Source: Streptomyces abikoensis (GTDB lineage Bacteria; Actinomycetota; Actinomycetes; Streptomycetales; Streptomycetaceae). From it: a stretch of 64,000 bases of DNA. Numbering within the stretch: the stretch's first letter is position 1; each line of letters starts with the position of its first letter. Below, in pieces: positions 41,112-49,611 of this stretch. The stretch lies in the NCBI RefSeq assembly GCF_014648775.1, contig NZ_BMRT01000012.1:93986-157985 (forward strand), given 5' to 3'. Under the pieces are notes generated by a model. The model was not told the DNA's origin. It searched no databases and saw only the letters and a program-made list of their open reading frames with translations. The position numbers and the translations under genes were made by a program.

Positions 41112-42305
41112 TCAGCCCTTCACACAGACGATCTGCTTGAGCTTGGCCACGACCTCGACGAGGTCCCGCTGCTGCTCCATGACCTGCTCGATCGGCTTGT
41201 AGGCGGCCGGGATCTCGTCGACCACGCCACGGTCCTTGCGGCACTCCACGCCCCGCGTCTGCTCCGCCAGGTCCTGCTCGGAGAAGCGCTTCTTGGCCTG
41301 GTTGCGGCTCATCCGGCGGCCGGCGCCATGGGAGGCGGAGTTGAACGACGCCTCGTTGCCCAGGCCGCGCACGATGTACGAGCCGGTGCCCATCGAGCCC
41401 GGGATGATGCCGTACTCGCCGCCGCCCGCGCGGATCGCGCCCTTGCGGGTGACCAGCAGATCGACGCCCTCGTAGGTCTCCTCCGCCACATAGTTGTGGT
41501 GGCAGGAGATGACCGGCTCGAACATCGGCTTGGCCTTCTTGAACTCCTTGCGGACCACGTCCTGGAAGAGGGCCATCATGATCTCGCGGTTGTGCCGCGC
41601 GTACTCCTGCGCCCAGAACAGGTCGTGCCGGTAGGCCGCCATCTGCGGGGTGTCGGCGATGAAGACCGCCAGGTCCCGGTCGACCAGGTTCTGGTTGTGC
41701 GAGAGCTTCCGCGCCTCGCCTATGTGGTACTCCGCCAGCTCCTTGCCGATGTTCCGGGAGCCGGAGTGGAGCATCAGCCAGACCGAATTTGTCTCATCGA
41801 GACAGAACTCAACGAAGTGGTTGCCCGATCCGAGCGAACCCATCTGCTTCAGTGCCCGACTCTGACGGAATTTGACCGCTTCCGCGACCCCGTCGAACCG
41901 CCCCCAGAAGTCGTCCCACCCGGCCGTCGGCAGCCCGTGCAGCCGGCGCGGGTCCACCGGGTCGTCGTGCATCGCGAAGCCGACCGGGATGGCCTCCTCG
42001 ATCTTCGACCGCAGCCGGGACAGATCGCCCGGGAGGTCGTTGGCGGTCAGCGACGTCTTCACCGCCGACATGCCGCAGCCGATGTCGACGCCCACCGCCG
42101 CCGGGCACACCGCGCCCCGCATGGCGATCACCGAACCGACCGTGGCGCCCTTGCCGAAGTGGACGTCGGGCATCACGGCGAGGCCCTCGATCCACGGCAG
42201 AGTGGAGACGTTCCGCAGCTGCTGCATGGCGACGGGCTCGACCGTGGCCGGGTCGGCCCACATACGGATCGGTACCCGGGCGCCGGGCACCTCGGTGTAC
42301 GTCAT
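41112..42305 (-). CDS. rtcB: RtcB-family RNA ligase
   Basis: GTP- and Mn-dependent ligase that joins RNA 2',3'-cyclic phosphate or 3'-phosphate ends to 5'-OH ends. The 397-residue protein fits the short bacterial RtcB group. Metal and guanylate-site motifs are present: GVDIGCGMSA (Asp and Cys ligands), GSLGSGNHFVE, LHSGSRNIG, ISCHHNYV and the SHGAGR loop with the histidine that is guanylylated in the family. The ATG at 42303-42305 has GAGG five bases upstream. No archease, RtcA or RtcR gene is adjacent; the only neighbour is the homing endonuclease. It may serve RNA repair or tRNA healing. Confidence 0.93.
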   Translation of the reverse strand: MTYTEVPGARVPIRMWADPATVEPVAMQQLRNVSTLPWIEGLAVMPDVHFGKGATVGSVIAMRGAVCPAAVGVDIGCGMSAVKTSLTANDLPGDLSRLRSKIEEAIPVGFAMHDDPVDPRRLHGLPTAGWDDFWGRFDGVAEAVKFRQSRALKQMGSLGSGNHFVEFCLDETNSVWLMLHSGSRNIGKELAEYHIGEARKLSHNQNLVDRDLAVFIADTPQMAAYRHDLFWAQEYARHNREIMMALFQDVVRKEFKKAKPMFEPVISCHHNYVAEETYEGVDLLVTRKGAIRAGGGEYGIIPGSMGTGSYIVRGLGNEASFNSASHGAGRRMSRNQAKKRFSEQDLAEQTRGVECRKDRGVVDEIPAAYKPIEQVMEQQRDLVEVVAKLKQIVCVKG

Positions 42306-42489
42306 AACTACCTCATTCCCCCGAAAAGCGTGGATAACGCAAAAGCCGGACCTCTCATCTCATCCACGACAGCGGGACGGCGGGCGCGGCAGCGCTTGCG
42401 GTACACATTGTGTCCAGTCGCCACCCAGCGGCGACAACCGGTTTTCCGGTGGACGCGGGCGAGATTTTCGGTGAGAGGAGCCACGGACA

Positions 42490-43335
42490 GTGCAGCGAAG
42501 GGCATACGCACCGGCAGCCGCACTGGCCTCGGCGGCGGTGTTGTCGACGGTGCTCACCGGGTGCGGCGGAGGGTCCGGGTCCGGTGGCGGGGCCCAGGAC
42601 CCCAAGCCGGGACAGGCCGGATCGTCGACGGCCGCGGCCGAGCCCGGGAAGTACCACAGCCTCCCCGAGCCGTGCGGCTACGTCAGCCGGGACACGCTGC
42701 GGCGGATGCTGCCCGGCGTGGGCGACGGCGACGAGGAGGAGGCCAAGCGGCTCCTCCAGGGCCAGGCGGCGATCACCTATGACACCGACCGCCGCGTGGG
42801 CTGCCGCTGGAAGCTGGAGACCCCCAACGGCACCCGCCACCTCTCCGTCGACTTCGAGCGCGTCGTCTCGTACCAGCCGGGGATGAGCGACGAGAACCGG
42901 GCCAAGCAGCTCTACCAGCGCCAGGCCACCGCCGCGCACATCCCCAACGCCACCCCCTCCCCCACGACGTCCGCGAGCCCCGGCGGCAGCCCGTCCGCGA
43001 GCGCCCGCACCGCCGATCCCGGCCCCGGGCCGCAGCTGGCGGACGCCTCCGTCGCGCCGATGACCCCGTCGGCCGTCCCGTCCGCCGACCCCAAGCTGGC
43101 CCCGCGCGTCCTCGACGACCTGGGGGACGACGCCTTCGTCGACGACAAGCTGGCGACGACGGGCTCGGGGGTGCACCGCGATGTGAAGGTGGTCTTCCGC
43201 GCCTCGAACGTGCTGGTCACCATCGCCTACGACCAGTGGACGACGGACGCCCTCCACATCCCCAGCAGCCAGGACCTCCAGGGCAAGGCCCATGGCCTCG
43301 CCCGTGAACTCGACGCGGGCCACTTCGGGAACTGA
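42490..43335 (+). CDS. DUF3558 lipoprotein (first of two)
   Basis: An exported lipoprotein of 281 residues. The lipobox LTGC is near residue 25, followed by a Gly/Ser linker. The DUF3558-like part has PCGYVSRDTLRRML and a cysteine in VGCRWKLETPNG, then a Pro/Ser-rich insert (about 155-205) before the end domain. Family function is unknown; the fold is found across actinobacteria. The GTG at 42490 has AGAGGAG nine bases upstream. A second DUF3558 gene follows, suggesting duplication and divergence. Confidence 0.88.
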   Translation: MQRRAYAPAAALASAAVLSTVLTGCGGGSGSGGGAQDPKPGQAGSSTAAAEPGKYHSLPEPCGYVSRDTLRRMLPGVGDGDEEEAKRLLQGQAAITYDTDRRVGCRWKLETPNGTRHLSVDFERVVSYQPGMSDENRAKQLYQRQATAAHIPNATPSPTTSASPGGSPSASARTADPGPGPQLADASVAPMTPSAVPSADPKLAPRVLDDLGDDAFVDDKLATTGSGVHRDVKVVFRASNVLVTIAYDQWTTDALHIPSSQDLQGKAHGLARELDAGHFGN

Positions 43336-43473
43336 CACAAGCAGCGGGGGCGCGTTTCGGCGTGGCAGCCGCGTGCGGGCCGCGTACCGTGCCCGTAGGC
43401 AAGCCCCCGAGCCCCCGCACCGCCCCCGCCCCGCACCGCCCCCGCGTCACCGACACGAATGAGCGAAGGACCC

Positions 43474-44193
43474 ATGCACCGACCCACAGCCCCGCGACTC
43501 GCCCGAATCCTCGCCTGCGCCGCAGTACCGGTGATGCTCGTCGCCACCGGCTGCTCGGACTCCGACTCGGGGTCCAAGAAGAAGGAGTCGGGCAAGCCCT
43601 CCGCCCCGGCCACCCCGAGCTCCGCCGCCCCCTCGGTCAAGGCCGCGACGTTCGGCAAGCTGCCGGAGGTGTGCAAGACGCTCTCCGAGAAGACCATCGA
43701 CAAGCTGGTGCCCAAGGCGGAGAAGAAGGAGGGCAAGGCCCTCCCGTCGAGCGACACCAACGACTCGGCGAGCTGCTTCTGGAGCGGCCTGAACGACGAG
43801 GACGTCAAGGACCTCCAGTTCCGCACCCTGACCGTCTCCCTCAAGCGCTTCGCCTCCGACCCGACGCTGGGCACCGGCGAGAAGCGCGCGCAGGACTTCG
43901 TGGCGAAGCAGACCTCGGTGGCCACCACCGCGGACGGCGCCAAGGACGCGAAGACGGACAAGGCGTCGGGCATCGGCGACGAGGCCAACGTGGTGGGCAC
44001 GACCACGAAGAAGGACGACAACGACCACAAGAACGAGACCGTGGTGGCCCGCACGGCGAATGTCGTGATCACGGTCAAGTACAGCGGCGCGGGGCTCCAG
44101 GGCGCGAAGACGCCGGACGCCGACGCGCTGAAGAACGGCGCCCAGGACGCGACGAAGGAAGTAGTGACGGCGGTCGCCGCGGCGAACAAGTAG
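43474..44193 (+). CDS. DUF3558 lipoprotein (second of two)
   Basis: A 239-residue lipoprotein, a diverged partner of the preceding one. The lipobox VATGC is near residue 27; a Ser/Lys/Pro linker leads to the domain with LPEVCKTLSEKTIDKLVPK and the paired SASCFWSG. Lysine-rich composition differs from the first copy. The ATG at 43474-43476 was preferred because AAGGA precedes it; the in-frame ATG at 43459 gives five more residues without a ribosome site. A strong terminator follows. Confidence 0.86.
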   Translation: MHRPTAPRLARILACAAVPVMLVATGCSDSDSGSKKKESGKPSAPATPSSAAPSVKAATFGKLPEVCKTLSEKTIDKLVPKAEKKEGKALPSSDTNDSASCFWSGLNDEDVKDLQFRTLTVSLKRFASDPTLGTGEKRAQDFVAKQTSVATTADGAKDAKTDKASGIGDEANVVGTTTKKDDNDHKNETVVARTANVVITVKYSGAGLQGAKTPDADALKNGAQDATKEVVTAVAAANK

Positions 44194-44207
44194 GCGGGAA
44201 ACAGAGA

Positions 44208-44249
44208 GGGCCCCGGCCCGGTGACGCTCAGGTCACCGGGCCGGGGCCC
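44208..44249. terminator. Bidirectional 18-bp hairpin
   Basis: GGGCCCCGGCCCGGTGAC (44208-44225) pairs fully with 44232-44249, loop of six. It separates the second DUF3558 gene from the converging lysS. Confidence 0.9.
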
Positions 44250-44264
44250 CTTCCCGTATGGGCG

Positions 44265-45983
44265 TTACGCCGCCAGCAGCTTGCGCACCCGGTCCGCCCC
44301 GACCGCGAGCAGCAGCGTGGGCAGGCGCGGGCCGGTGTCGCGGCCGACGAGGAGCTGGTAGAGCAGGGCGAAGAACTCGCGCTGCGCGACCTTGAGCTCC
44401 GGGGTGGGCTTGGCGTCGGGCTCCAGGCCCGCGAGGACCTTGGGCACGCCGTAGACCAGCGTGGTCAGGCCGTCCAGGGACCAGTGCTCGTCCAGGCCGT
44501 CGAGGAGCAGGCGCAGCGAGGCGCGGGACTGCTCGTCGAGCGTGGCGAGGGTCTCGTGGTCGGGCTCGGTGCGGACGACGGTGCGGGACTCGGCGGGGAC
44601 CTGGTTGTTGATCCAGTGCTCGGCCTTGTCGAGGCGCGGCCGGGTCTCGTCCAGCGAGGTGACCGGGTTCTCGGGGTCGAGGTCGCTGAGGATGCGCAGG
44701 GTCTGCTCGTCGTGGCCGGCGGTGATGTCGACGACCGAGGCCAGCGTGCGGTAGGGCAGCGGGCGGGGGGTGGTGGGCAGGTCGCCGGCGGCGGTGCGGA
44801 CGGCGCGGCTGTGGGCGGCGGCGTCGGCGGGCAGGGCGGTGCCGTCGGCGACCTTGCCGCAGAGCTTGTCCCACTCGTCGTAGAGCCGCTGGATCTCCTG
44901 GTCGAAGGCGATCTTGAAGGACTGGTTGGGCCTGCGGCGGGCGTAGAGCCAGCGCAGCAGCGGGGCCTCCATGATCTGGAGGGCGTCGCCGGGGGTGGGG
45001 ACGCCGCCCTTGGAGGAGGACATCTTGGCCATGCCGCTGATGCCGACGAAGGCGTACATGGGGCCGATGGGCTGCTCGCCGCCGAAGATCGGGCCGACGA
45101 TCTGGCCGCCGACCTGGAAGGACGAGCCGGGCGAGGAGTGGTCGACGCCGGAGGGCTCGAAGATCACGCCTTCGTAGGCCCAGCGCATGGGCCAGTCGAC
45201 CTTCCAGACCAGCTTGCCGTGGTCGAACTCCTTGAGGAGGACGGTCTCGGCGTGGCCGCAGGCGGTGCAGGTGTAGGAGAGCTCGGTGGTCTCGTCGTCG
45301 TAGGACGTGACCGTGGTGAGGTCCTTGTTGCAGCTGGTGCAGTACGGCTTGTACGGGAAGTAACCGGCGGTGCTCGCGCTGCCGTCGTCCTCGGCGGCGG
45401 CGCCGGAGCCCTCGGCGGCTTCGAGCTCGGCCTCGTCGAGGGGCTTCTGCTGCTTCTTGGCCGGCTTGGCCTTGGTGCGGTACTGGTCGAGGATCGCGTC
45501 GATGTCGCCGCGGTGCTTCATCGCGTGGAGGATCTGCTCGCGGTAGGCACCCGAGGTGTACTGCTCGGTCTGGCTGATGCCGCGGTACTCGATGCCCAGC
45601 TCGTCCAGGGCCTCGATCATGGCGGCCTTGAAGTGCTCGGCCCAGCTGCCGTAGGGGCTGCCGGGGGGCGCCGGGACGGCGGTGAGCGGCTTGCCGATGT
45701 GCTCGGCCCAGGACGGGTCGATGCCGGCGGGGACCTTGCGGTAGCGGTCGTAGTCGTCCCACGAGAGGACGTGGACGCACTCGTGGCCGCGGCGGCGGAT
45801 CTCGTCGGCGACCAGGTGCGGGGTCATGACCTCGCGGAGGTTGCCGAGGTGGATCGGGCCGGAGGGCGACAGGCCGGAGGCGACGACGATGGGTTTGCCG
45901 GGGGCGCGGCGCTCACCTTCGGCGATGACCTCGTCGGCGAAACGGGAGACCCAGTCGGCCTCGGTGCTCTGAGCCTGAGCCAC
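44265..45983 (-). CDS. lysS: Class I lysyl-tRNA synthetase
   Basis: Charges tRNA-Lys. At 572 residues this is the class I (archaeal-type) enzyme, not the common bacterial class II form. The HIGH-type signature is PSGPIHLGN, and the KMSKS-type loop is KMSSSKG. A zinc-type pair CTSC and CTAC lies between them; a Lys/Glu/Ala-rich insert precedes it. A helical anticodon-binding end follows. The GTG at 45981-45983 has GGAAGGAAG upstream. It is divergent from argS, both class I synthetases. Streptomycetes usually also carry class II LysRS elsewhere. Confidence 0.95.
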   Translation of the reverse strand: MAQAQSTEADWVSRFADEVIAEGERRAPGKPIVVASGLSPSGPIHLGNLREVMTPHLVADEIRRRGHECVHVLSWDDYDRYRKVPAGIDPSWAEHIGKPLTAVPAPPGSPYGSWAEHFKAAMIEALDELGIEYRGISQTEQYTSGAYREQILHAMKHRGDIDAILDQYRTKAKPAKKQQKPLDEAELEAAEGSGAAAEDDGSASTAGYFPYKPYCTSCNKDLTTVTSYDDETTELSYTCTACGHAETVLLKEFDHGKLVWKVDWPMRWAYEGVIFEPSGVDHSSPGSSFQVGGQIVGPIFGGEQPIGPMYAFVGISGMAKMSSSKGGVPTPGDALQIMEAPLLRWLYARRRPNQSFKIAFDQEIQRLYDEWDKLCGKVADGTALPADAAAHSRAVRTAAGDLPTTPRPLPYRTLASVVDITAGHDEQTLRILSDLDPENPVTSLDETRPRLDKAEHWINNQVPAESRTVVRTEPDHETLATLDEQSRASLRLLLDGLDEHWSLDGLTTLVYGVPKVLAGLEPDAKPTPELKVAQREFFALLYQLLVGRDTGPRLPTLLLAVGADRVRKLLAA

Positions 45984-46142
45984 GGCACTTCCTTCCTTAC
46001 GGTCCTGGCATGACCATTGTCCCAGACGACCAGGGTGGCGGTCGGGTTGCCCGAGGGCGAGCGAATTCCGTGGGGCTCTGTGATAGGCGCGTGGGATACT
46101 CGGGGGGTTCGAAATGCCGCCTACCGGAATGGCTCCCATCCC

Positions 46143-47897
46143 ATGGCTTCGGTTCCCTCGCTCGCTTCCACGCTCCACCAGCGCATCACGGACGCCCTTT
46201 CGGCCGCTCTGCCGGAGGCCGGGGTCGTCGATCCGCTGCTGCGACGAAGCGACCGGGCGGACTTCCAGGCCAACGGCATGCTGGCGCTGGCGAAGAAGCT
46301 CAAGGGGAACCCGCGGGAGCTGGCGACGAAGGTCGTCGAGGGGCTGCCGGCGGGCGATGTGATCCAGGACGTCGAGGTCTCGGGCCCGGGCTTCCTCAAC
46401 ATCACGGTGGCCGACGGGGCGATCACGCGGACGCTGGCCGCCCGTGCGGCGGACGACCGCCTGGGTGTCCCGTTCAAGGAGCACCCGGGCACCACGGTGA
46501 TCGACTGGGCGCAGCCGAACGTGGCGAAGGAGATGCACGTCGGTCATCTGCGTTCCGCGGTGATCGGCGACGCGACCGTGAAGATCCTGGAGTTCACGGG
46601 CGAGAAGGTGATCAGCCGCCACCACATCGGTGACTGGGGCACCCAGTTCGGCATGCTCATCCAGTACCTGATCGAGCACCCGCACGAGCTGGACCACAAG
46701 GACGGCGCTTCCGGTGAGGAGGCCATGTCCAACCTGAACCGTCTGTACAAGGCGGCGCGGGCGCTGTTCGACGCGGACGCGGAGTTCAAGGAGCGGGCCC
46801 GCCGCCGGGTGGTGGATCTGCAGGCCGGGGACGAGGAGACGCTCGCCCTGTGGCAGAGGTTCGTGGACGAGTCGAAGATCTACTTCTACTCGGTCTTCGA
46901 CAAGCTCGACATGGAGATCCGCGACGAGAACGTCGTCGGCGAGTCGGGTTACAACGACATGCTGGCGGAGACGTGCCGGCTGCTGGAGGAGTCGCGCGTC
47001 GCGGTCCGTTCGGAGGGCGCGCTGTGCGTGTTCTTCGAGGACGTGAAGGGCCCGGACGGCAACCCCGTGCCGCTGATCGTGCAGAAGTCGGACGGCGGTT
47101 ACGGCTACGCGGCCACCGACCTGTCCGCGATCCGCGACCGGGTGCAGAACCTCGAGGCGAGCACGCTGCTGTACGTGGTGGACGCCCGGCAGGCGCTGCA
47201 CTTCAAGATGGTCTTCGAGACGGCCCGCCGGATCGGCTGGCTGAACGAGGACGTCCACGCGGTGCAGCTGGCGTTCGGCACGGTGCTGGGCAAGGACGGC
47301 AAGCCTTTCAAGACCCGTGAGGGCGAGACGGTCCGGCTGGTGGACCTGCTGGACGAGGCGATCGACCGGGCGGGTGCCGTGGTCCGGGAGAAGGCCCGGG
47401 ACCTGACCGAGGAGGAGATCGCCGAGCGTGCCGCGCAGGTGGGCATCGGCGCCGTGAAGTACGCGGACCTGTCGACCTCGGCTGCCCGGGACTACAAGTT
47501 CGACCTGGACCAGATGGTGTCCCTCAACGGTGACACCTCCGTGTACCTCCAGTACGCGTTCGCCCGTATCCAGTCGATCCTGCGCAAGGCGGGCGAGGCG
47601 GGCCCGGTCGCGCACCCGGAGCTGCCGCTGGCCCCGGCCGAGCGTGCCCTGGGTCTGCACCTGGACCAGTTCGCGGCGACGGTGGCGGAGGCGGCCGAGG
47701 AGTACGCGCCGCACAAGCTGGCCGGGTACCTCTACCAGCTGGCTTCGCTGTACACGACGTTCTACGACCAGTGCCCGGTGCTGAAGGCCGAGTCGCCGGA
47801 GCTGGTGGAGAACCGTCTGTTCCTCTGCGATCTGACGGCCCGTACGCTCCACCGGGGCATGGCGCTGCTCGGTATCCGTACGCCCGAGCGTCTCTGA
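46143..47897 (+). CDS. argS: Arginyl-tRNA synthetase
   Basis: Class I synthetase of 584 residues that charges tRNA-Arg. The HIGH motif is in NVAKEMHVGHLRS; the N-terminal add-1 domain and the C-terminal anticodon-binding helices are complete (KFDLDQMVSLNGDTSVYLQYAFAR region, ending LLGIRTPERL). The usual KMSKS is replaced by a non-canonical GKPFKTREG stretch, common in ArgRS. The ATG at 46143-46145 fits the family start but lacks a clear ribosome site. It is divergent from lysS over 159 bases that must carry both promoters, and converges with the ATPase gene 4 bases away. Confidence 0.97.
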   Translation: MASVPSLASTLHQRITDALSAALPEAGVVDPLLRRSDRADFQANGMLALAKKLKGNPRELATKVVEGLPAGDVIQDVEVSGPGFLNITVADGAITRTLAARAADDRLGVPFKEHPGTTVIDWAQPNVAKEMHVGHLRSAVIGDATVKILEFTGEKVISRHHIGDWGTQFGMLIQYLIEHPHELDHKDGASGEEAMSNLNRLYKAARALFDADAEFKERARRRVVDLQAGDEETLALWQRFVDESKIYFYSVFDKLDMEIRDENVVGESGYNDMLAETCRLLEESRVAVRSEGALCVFFEDVKGPDGNPVPLIVQKSDGGYGYAATDLSAIRDRVQNLEASTLLYVVDARQALHFKMVFETARRIGWLNEDVHAVQLAFGTVLGKDGKPFKTREGETVRLVDLLDEAIDRAGAVVREKARDLTEEEIAERAAQVGIGAVKYADLSTSAARDYKFDLDQMVSLNGDTSVYLQYAFARIQSILRKAGEAGPVAHPELPLAPAERALGLHLDQFAATVAEAAEEYAPHKLAGYLYQLASLYTTFYDQCPVLKAESPELVENRLFLCDLTARTLHRGMALLGIRTPERL

Positions 47898-47901
47898 GGC
47901 A

Positions 47902-48333
47902 TCAGCCGGCCCCGAGCTCGAACCAGATGAGCTTGCCGACCAGCCCCTGGGGCTGGTCGCGCAGGGCGAAGCCGCCCCAGCTGTCGGCGCACCACTGCAC
48001 CAGGCCCAGCCCCCGGCCCTGCTCGGCGCTGTTCTCGGCGTCGGGCAGGGTGACGCCGTCGAGGGCGGGGAGGCGGGGGTTGGTGTCCCAGACGGCGACT
48101 CTGACGCGGTCGCCCTCGCGTTTGACGCGTACGGAGGCGGGTCCGTCGGAGTAGCGGTAGGCGTTGGTGACCAGCTCCGAGGTGAGGAGCTCGGCGGTGT
48201 CGGCGAGTTCCAGGAAGCCGTGTTCCTCGAAGATGGTGCGCAGGGTGCGGCGCGCGATGCACGGCGCCATGGGGTCCGAGGGGACCTGAAGCGTGTACTC
48301 CCAGTCGTCCGTGAGTTCGGGGTCATGGCTCAT
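47902..48333 (-). CDS. RsbW-like ATP-binding protein (anti-sigma kinase fold)
   Basis: A 143-residue HATPase_c protein of the type frequent in streptomycetes. The N box is ELLTSELVTNAYRYSDG, G1 is VWDTNPRLP and G2 is GRGLGLVQ. Such proteins resemble SpoIIAB/RsbW and may bind sigma or anti-sigma-antagonist partners, but many are orphans. No sigma-factor or STAS gene is adjacent. The ATG at 48331-48333 has GGAGG six bases upstream. The 285 bases upstream, to the hemB terminator and hemB itself, show no gene. Confidence 0.9.
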   Translation of the reverse strand: MSHDPELTDDWEYTLQVPSDPMAPCIARRTLRTIFEEHGFLELADTAELLTSELVTNAYRYSDGPASVRVKREGDRVRVAVWDTNPRLPALDGVTLPDAENSAEQGRGLGLVQWCADSWGGFALRDQPQGLVGKLIWFELGAG

Positions 48334-48542
48334 GCACGCCTCCGGGGGATGAGCGCCGCGATAAGCGCCGGGGTAAGCGACCTGACACACACGGTAGTCA
48401 TGGTCGGATCGTGTACGCCGCGCCTCCGTCATTTCGCCAAGACTCGACCTGTGTGGGTGACGATCGTGAACTATGCGCCTCCTCTCGCGTGAGCTGCGCA
48501 AACGCGAGGCAAAGGCGAGTGGTTCGCAGGCCGGGTACGACA

Positions 48543-48585
48543 ATGGCGGCGTTCCGGGGCCTCGTCGGCCGGGGAACGCCGCCAT
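48543..48585 (-). terminator. Hairpin after the rex-heme operon
   Basis: ATGGCGGCGTTCC (48543-48555) pairs with 48573-48585, with a GC-rich inner loop of 17. It is 34 bases past the hemB stop on the minus strand. Confidence 0.8.
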
Positions 48586-48618
48586 CGCGCTGTGTGACGG
48601 ACCGGGTGGTGGGGGCGG

Positions 48619-49611
48619 CTAGAGCTGCCGCGCGACCTCCGTGGCCCAGTAGGTGAGGATCATGTTGGCGCCGGCGCGCTTGATGCCCGTCAGGGTCTCC
48701 ATGATGGCGCGGTCGCGGTCGATCCAGCCGTTGGCGGCGGCGGCCTCGACCATCGCGTACTCGCCGGAGATCTGGTAGGCGGCGACGGGCACGTCGACGC
48801 TCTCGGCGACCTTGGCGAGGACGTCGAGGTAGGGCAGGGCGGGCTTGACCATGACCATGTCGGCGCCCTCGGCGAGGTCGAGCGCGAGCTCGCGCATCGA
48901 CTCGCGGAGGTTGGCCGGGTCCTGCTGGTACGTCTTGCGGTCGCCCTGCAGCGAGGAGCCGACGGCCTCGCGGAACGGGCCGTAGAACGCGGAGGCGTAC
49001 TTGGCGGTGTAGGCGAGGATCGACACGTCCTCGTGACCGGTCTGGTCGAGGGCGTCACGGATGACGCCGACCTGGCCGTCCATCATGCCGCTGGGGCCCA
49101 CGACGTGGACGCCGGCGTCGGCCTGGACCTGCGCCATCTCGGCGTAGCGCTCCAGCGTCGCGTCGTTGTCGACGCGGCCGTCGGCGTCGAGGACGCCGCA
49201 GTGGCCGTGGTCGGTGTACTCGTCCAGGCAGAGGTCGGACATGATGACGAGGTCGTCGCCGACCTCGGCCTTCACATCGCGGATGGCGACCTGGAGGATG
49301 CCGTCGGGGTCGGTGCCGGCGGTGCCGAGGGCGTCCTTCTTGGCCTCCTCGGGCACGCCGAAGAGCATGATCCCGGCGACGCCCGCCTCCAGCGCCTCGA
49401 CGGCGGCCTTGCGGAGGGTGTCGCGGGTGTGCTGGACGACCCCGGGCATGGCCGAGATCGGCACCGGTTCGGCCGCGCCCTCCCGCACGAAGGCGGGGAG
49501 GATCAGGTCGGACGGGTGCAGCCGGTGCTCCGCGACCATCCGGCGCATGGCCGGGGTGGTGCGGAGCCGCCGGGGCCGGGACCCCGGGAACGTGCCGTAC
49601 GTGGTGCTCAA
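48619..49611 (-). CDS. hemB: Porphobilinogen synthase HemB
   Basis: Joins two 5-aminolevulinates into porphobilinogen. The 330-residue protein has both active lysines (AYTAKYASAFYG and VMVKPALPYLD). The metal site reads SDLCLDEYTDHGHCG: two of the three zinc cysteines remain while the middle one is Asp, so a mixed or magnesium-dependent site is likely. The start is TTG at 49609-49611 overlapping the hemD TGA in TTGA, with AAGGG upstream. It is the last gene of rex-hemA-hemC-hemD-hemB. Confidence 0.96.
   Translation of the reverse strand: MSTTYGTFPGSRPRRLRTTPAMRRMVAEHRLHPSDLILPAFVREGAAEPVPISAMPGVVQHTRDTLRKAAVEALEAGVAGIMLFGVPEEAKKDALGTAGTDPDGILQVAIRDVKAEVGDDLVIMSDLCLDEYTDHGHCGVLDADGRVDNDATLERYAEMAQVQADAGVHVVGPSGMMDGQVGVIRDALDQTGHEDVSILAYTAKYASAFYGPFREAVGSSLQGDRKTYQQDPANLRESMRELALDLAEGADMVMVKPALPYLDVLAKVAESVDVPVAAYQISGEYAMVEAAAANGWIDRDRAIMETLTGIKRAGANMILTYWATEVARQL

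Noticed and set aside
42322..42334. DnaA-box-like TTATCCACG (reverse strand)
   Set aside because: A single imperfect box with no cluster and no dnaA or dnaN nearby, so not an origin.
44265..48326. A 1353-codon frame that would extend LysRS
   Set aside because: The extension is antisense to argS; the GTG at 45983 with GGAAGGAAG fits LysRS length.
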